DNA of 64,000 nt from DATAPD01 sp036265385 (GTDB lineage Bacteria > Acidobacteriota > Terriglobia > Terriglobales > Acidobacteriaceae), in NCBI GenBank assembly GCA_036265385.1, contig DATAPD010000015.1:62001-126000 (forward strand), in the 5' to 3' direction. Positions within the stretch are counted from its first letter, which is position 1. Every line of letters starts with the position of its first letter. The notes below the pieces were generated by a model. The model ran no database searches. It worked only from the letters and a program-made list of their open reading frames with translations, and was not told the origin of the DNA. A program made the position numbers and the translations under genes. Positions 60,974-64,000 of the stretch are shown here, one piece after another.

Positions 60974-61636
60974 ATGGGTGAGCAAAGCGGAAATCGTGGC
61001 ACAGACTGGACCAAGCTGCTGAGTGATCCGGATCTTGTCAGCCATCTCGGGGAACTTCTGAAAGCCTATCGGGAAGCGCCCCCAGAGAGGCGTGAGGAAG
61101 CCCTTGTATCTGCGATGCGAACAATAAAAGCCGCAGCGCCCAAGGCGAAAGCAGCTTCCGCCACAACTGCGGGTATGGTCGAGGCATTCACTGCCCCCAC
61201 GCCAACTGCAATCACAAATACCCCACCTTTCGAACCAGACATCTTTACTCCGTCGTGGGGACAAGATCGCCGGCGCTATCCGCGGATCAAATGTTTTGTA
61301 GCTGTGGAATTGCGAATCGAAGGCTCCAATATGCCCATCTGGGGGAATCTCTCCAACACCAGCATGGGTGGTTGCTTTGTTGAGACGATTTCACCCGTGC
61401 CGACTGATAAGCCAGTCGAGATTGGGCTTTGGGTAGCTAACGGAAAACTGTGGGTGAAAGGCATCGTGCTCAATGGAGTGGTGACGCAGAGCAATCCATG
61501 TTTCGGAGTGCGCGTCCGCTTTTCGGATCTCGAAGCGAGCGCACGCGATACGTTGCGTGAATTCCTAAAGTTTGTAGAAGGTACGACTCGCGGGTACAAA
61601 GCTGAGCATGGGTACCTTGCCCAACTCAAGAAGTAA
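60974..61636 (+). CDS. PilZ-domain protein (probable c-di-GMP receptor)
   Basis: A 220-residue cytoplasmic protein. The N-terminal half is helical and then Pro/Thr-rich (about 1-90). The PilZ domain (about 95-205) has the c-di-GMP motifs RRRYPR (RxxxR) and NLSNTSMGG, then CFVETISPVP and a beta barrel (VEIGLWVANGKLWVKGIVLNGVVTQSNPCFGVRVRFSDL). Both binding motifs look intact. The output is unknown; no motility or polysaccharide gene lies beside it. Confidence 0.9.
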   Translation: MGEQSGNRGTDWTKLLSDPDLVSHLGELLKAYREAPPERREEALVSAMRTIKAAAPKAKAASATTAGMVEAFTAPTPTAITNTPPFEPDIFTPSWGQDRRRYPRIKCFVAVELRIEGSNMPIWGNLSNTSMGGCFVETISPVPTDKPVEIGLWVANGKLWVKGIVLNGVVTQSNPCFGVRVRFSDLEASARDTLREFLKFVEGTTRGYKAEHGYLAQLKK

Positions 61637-61741
61637 GACTCTTTCCTTCCTTTTACTGACACCCCTTCACCGGACAGTTTGGCACTCGAAGTTGTACACT
61701 TTCCCGGGTGAGGGTGACACCTCAGATTCCTGATAGTCTGA

Positions 61742-61755
61742 TCTGCCACGGCAGA
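61742..61755 (+). other. Small hairpin upstream of transketolase
   Basis: TCTGCC-AC-GGCAGA is a perfect 6-bp inverted repeat with a 2-base centre, 44 bases before the tkt start. It could be an operator or the end of the PilZ transcript; there is no T-run. The gap otherwise holds no clear promoter boxes. Confidence 0.3.
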
Positions 61756-61799
61756 CCCAAACGACCATCATTTTCCCGAGCTATTGCCTAGGAGGCAGG

Positions 61800-63884
61800 A
61801 TGGCAGTCAGCGAACAAGCGTTGGTGGCTGGCAAGCAGATTGATCAACTATGCATAAACACCATTCGTACCCTGGCGATGGACGCAGTGCAGCAAGCCAA
61901 CTCCGGGCATCCTGGGACGCCAATGGCTTTGGCGCCGATCGCCTACACACTATGGCAACAATTCCTGCAGTTTGATCCCGCGGATCCTGCGTGGCCGAAT
62001 CGCGATCGTTTCGTGCTGTCTAACGGACACGCTTCGATGTTGTTATACGCCCTCATTCATCTAGCTGGGGTGCGTGGCGTCAATGCGGAATACGAAAAAC
62101 TGTCCGAATACGCCATATCTCTCGACGACATCAAACATTTCCGGCAGCTGGACAGCCGCACGCCCGGTCATCCCGAATATCGTCTTACCGCTGGGATCGA
62201 AACAACCACGGGGCCGCTCGGTCAAGGAATCGGAAATAGTGTTGGAATGGCCATTGCGGAACGCTGGCTCGCACAATTTTTCAATCGCCCAGGATTTGAA
62301 CTGATTCGCTACAACGTTTATGCCATCTGCGGCGACGGTTGTCTCATGGAAGGCATTTCCGACGAGGCGGCCTCGATTGCGGGCCACCTCAAGCTTTCCA
62401 ATCTTTGTTGGATCTACGATAACAACCACATCACGATTGAAGGCAAAACCGATCTTGCATTCAGCGAGAACGTGAAGACGCGCTTCGAAGGATACGGATG
62501 GAGAGTCACTCACGTAACGGATGCGAATGACTGCGATGCTTTCGCAGAAGCAGTTCGATTCTTCTTCGATGCGAAGGATCTGCCCACATTGATCATTGTC
62601 GACAGCCACATTGCCTACGGCGCACCAAACCGGCAGGACACAAAAGAAGCGCATGGCGAACCCTTAGGTGAAAATGAAATCAAACTCACCAAAAAGTTCT
62701 ACGGATGGCCGGAAGATGCGAAATTCCTGGTCCCAGAAGGAGTGCGAGAACACTTCGATGAGGGCATTGGGAAGCGTGGCGCGGACCTTCGTAAGAAATG
62801 GGAATCGCAGTTTGCCGAGTACAAGAAGAAGTTCCCGGACCTCGCCGATTCGTTCAATCGAATGCAACACAGGCAATTGCCGGACGGCTGGGACAAGGAT
62901 CTCCCGACATTCGCTGCGGATCCAAAGGGCGTTGCGACACGAGAGTCAGGCGGGAAGGTCCTGAACCAGCTCGCTAAGAATTGTCCATGGCTGGTGGGAG
63001 GAGCAGCCGACCTCTATCCTTCCACCAAGACGCTCCTGACGTTTGATGGCGCGGGCCAGTACGAGGCTGATAACTACTCTGGCCGAAACTTCCACTTCGG
63101 AATTCGCGAGCACGGGATGGGCTCGGCATTGAACGGCATGGCGCTTTCAAAACTTCGTGCCTACGGCGCGACGTTCTTCAACTTCAACGATTACATGAAG
63201 GCTCCCTTTCGTTTGGCTGCCATCATGGAACTTCCAGTGATCTACATCTACACCCATGACTCCATCAGCCTGGGTGAGGACGGCCCCACGCACCAACCGA
63301 TCGAGCAGCTCGCGACCCTCCGCGCGGTTCCAGGCTTGACGACTCTCCGCCCTGCGGACGCGAACGAAGTTATTGAAGCCTGGAAGGTGATCATGCAACT
63401 CACGCATCGCCCTGCGGCACTGATTTTGACTCGCCAGGCGGTTCCTACGCTAGATCGAACTAAATATGCTCCCGCTTCGGGCGTTGCTAAGGGAGCTTAC
63501 GTTCTGGCTGATGCCGATGGTGGCAAACCACAAGTCATTCTAATCGGGACGGGTAGCGAAGTCTCCCTGTGCGTAGAGGCGTATGAAGAACTCAAGGTGG
63601 AAGGAATCAAGGCTCGCGTTGTTAGCATGCCCTCATGGGATCTCTTTGAGCGACAGGACCAAAGCTATCGTGATTCTGTGCTCCCTCCTTCGATCACAGC
63701 CCGCGTCTCCATCGAAGAAGCATCCGTGTTCGGTTGGGAACGCTACGTGGGTTTGAAGGGACGAATCATCGGAATGCACACATTCGGTGCATCCGCGCCC
63801 GCGAAAGATCTTCAAAAGAAGTTTGGGTTCACAACTGACGCAGTTCTCAAAGCAGCCAGAGAATTGGTTGCCTCATCGCAGTAG
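61800..63884 (+). CDS. tkt: Transketolase
   Basis: Thiamine-diphosphate enzyme moving two-carbon units between sugar phosphates in the pentose phosphate pathway. It is 694 residues with an excellent AGGAGG ribosome site 4 bases before the ATG. Seen are the cofactor-binding AICGDGCLMEGISDEAASIAGHLKLSNLCWIYDNN, the FGIREHGMGSALNGMALS Pyr-domain motif with catalytic Glu, and the STHD-type substrate loop equivalent YTHDSISLGEDGPTHQP. The neighbour downstream may be another pentose-phosphate enzyme. Confidence 0.96.
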   Translation: MAVSEQALVAGKQIDQLCINTIRTLAMDAVQQANSGHPGTPMALAPIAYTLWQQFLQFDPADPAWPNRDRFVLSNGHASMLLYALIHLAGVRGVNAEYEKLSEYAISLDDIKHFRQLDSRTPGHPEYRLTAGIETTTGPLGQGIGNSVGMAIAERWLAQFFNRPGFELIRYNVYAICGDGCLMEGISDEAASIAGHLKLSNLCWIYDNNHITIEGKTDLAFSENVKTRFEGYGWRVTHVTDANDCDAFAEAVRFFFDAKDLPTLIIVDSHIAYGAPNRQDTKEAHGEPLGENEIKLTKKFYGWPEDAKFLVPEGVREHFDEGIGKRGADLRKKWESQFAEYKKKFPDLADSFNRMQHRQLPDGWDKDLPTFAADPKGVATRESGGKVLNQLAKNCPWLVGGAADLYPSTKTLLTFDGAGQYEADNYSGRNFHFGIREHGMGSALNGMALSKLRAYGATFFNFNDYMKAPFRLAAIMELPVIYIYTHDSISLGEDGPTHQPIEQLATLRAVPGLTTLRPADANEVIEAWKVIMQLTHRPAALILTRQAVPTLDRTKYAPASGVAKGAYVLADADGGKPQVILIGTGSEVSLCVEAYEELKVEGIKARVVSMPSWDLFERQDQSYRDSVLPPSITARVSIEEASVFGWERYVGLKGRIIGMHTFGASAPAKDLQKKFGFTTDAVLKAARELVASSQ

Positions 63885-63955
63885 AGTCGAATGATGTGTG
63901 CCATGCATCTAGGAATTAAGAGCTACACTTTCCAACCAAGCTGAGGAGTTGAGAC

Positions 63956-64000
63956 ATGAATCCAGTCGAGACAATCGAAACCGCGAAAAGCACTAACCCG
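63956..64000 (+). CDS. Start of a further gene (possible transaldolase), cut by window edge
   Basis: Fifteen codons are visible, MNPVETIETAKSTNP, with GAGGAG about 7 bases before the ATG. Position after tkt and the trailing KSTNP, which resembles the NPL start block of transaldolases, suggest tal. That is a weak inference from very little sequence. Confidence 0.4.
   Translation, partial: MNPVETIETAKSTNP

Noticed and set aside
1..64000. CRISPR array, prophage or insertion sequence
   Set aside because: No regularly spaced repeats, no transposase, integrase or phage structural genes, and gene content is uniformly chromosomal.

Overview
The window reads as a chromosomal segment of a Gram-negative acidobacterium (Acidobacteriota, Terriglobia-like). 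The placement is inferred from gene content. There is a very large Oar-type TonB-dependent receptor with a carboxypeptidase-regulatory N-terminal domain, lipid A genes (lpxD and an LpxL-type acyltransferase), SYLF and DUF5818-type secreted proteins, an M64 peptidase and a short pilin-like secreted protein. No phage, transposase, integrase or CRISPR array was seen. Coding density is high and intergenic gaps are mostly short.

Layout. 1-5852 (minus): the elongasome pair mrdA (PBP2) and rodA, followed by an RNase E/G whose S1 domain carries a huge acidic and Arg-rich insertion. 6122-8732: small metabolic genes (cyclase, DinB/YfiT type, YdcF, tsaC). 8818-12396 (plus): trmH-type methyltransferase, rarA, GAF-PP2C phosphatase. 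12401-17371 (minus): lnt, prfB (with the classic programmed +1 frameshift), a SpoT-like HD hydrolase, an unrecognised repeat protein and a CoA-binding protein. 17535-30519: a permease with a large cytoplasmic tail, an M64 peptidase, lpxD with a P-loop partner, an acyltransferase, a pseudo-receiver regulator and several small secreted or membrane proteins.

30559-49894 is the most coherent accessory region and looks like a polyamine / GABA / beta-alanine utilisation island. On the minus strand it has a class III aminotransferase, mmsA, gabT, an aldehyde dehydrogenase, an APC permease, a glutamate-semialdehyde-aminomutase-like enzyme and the TonB receptor. On the plus strand it has a regulator with three domains (MerR HTH, XRE HTH, cupin), an exported amidohydrolase and a complete PotDABC-type importer. 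The TonB receptor and the regulator are divergent. Between them lies an 8-bp-arm palindrome that overlaps both predicted -10 boxes. A plausible flow is: outer-membrane uptake, periplasmic hydrolysis, PotDABC import, transamination and oxidation to GABA or beta-alanine, then GabT/ALDH to succinate and aminotransferase/MmsA to acetyl-CoA. XRE-cupin is the architecture of PuuR, the putrescine-utilisation repressor of E. coli, which supports this reading.

49985-64000: typA, a Zn-ribbon protein, an LLM-class oxidoreductase, L-lactate dehydrogenase, an FUSC-like protein, tRNA-Arg(CCG), an NTF2-like secreted protein, a TolC-EmrA-EmrB tripartite efflux operon with a cytidylate-kinase-like gene at its end, a PilZ protein, transketolase, and the first codons of another gene at the right edge. 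All functions are from sequence reading by eye; no database search was made.
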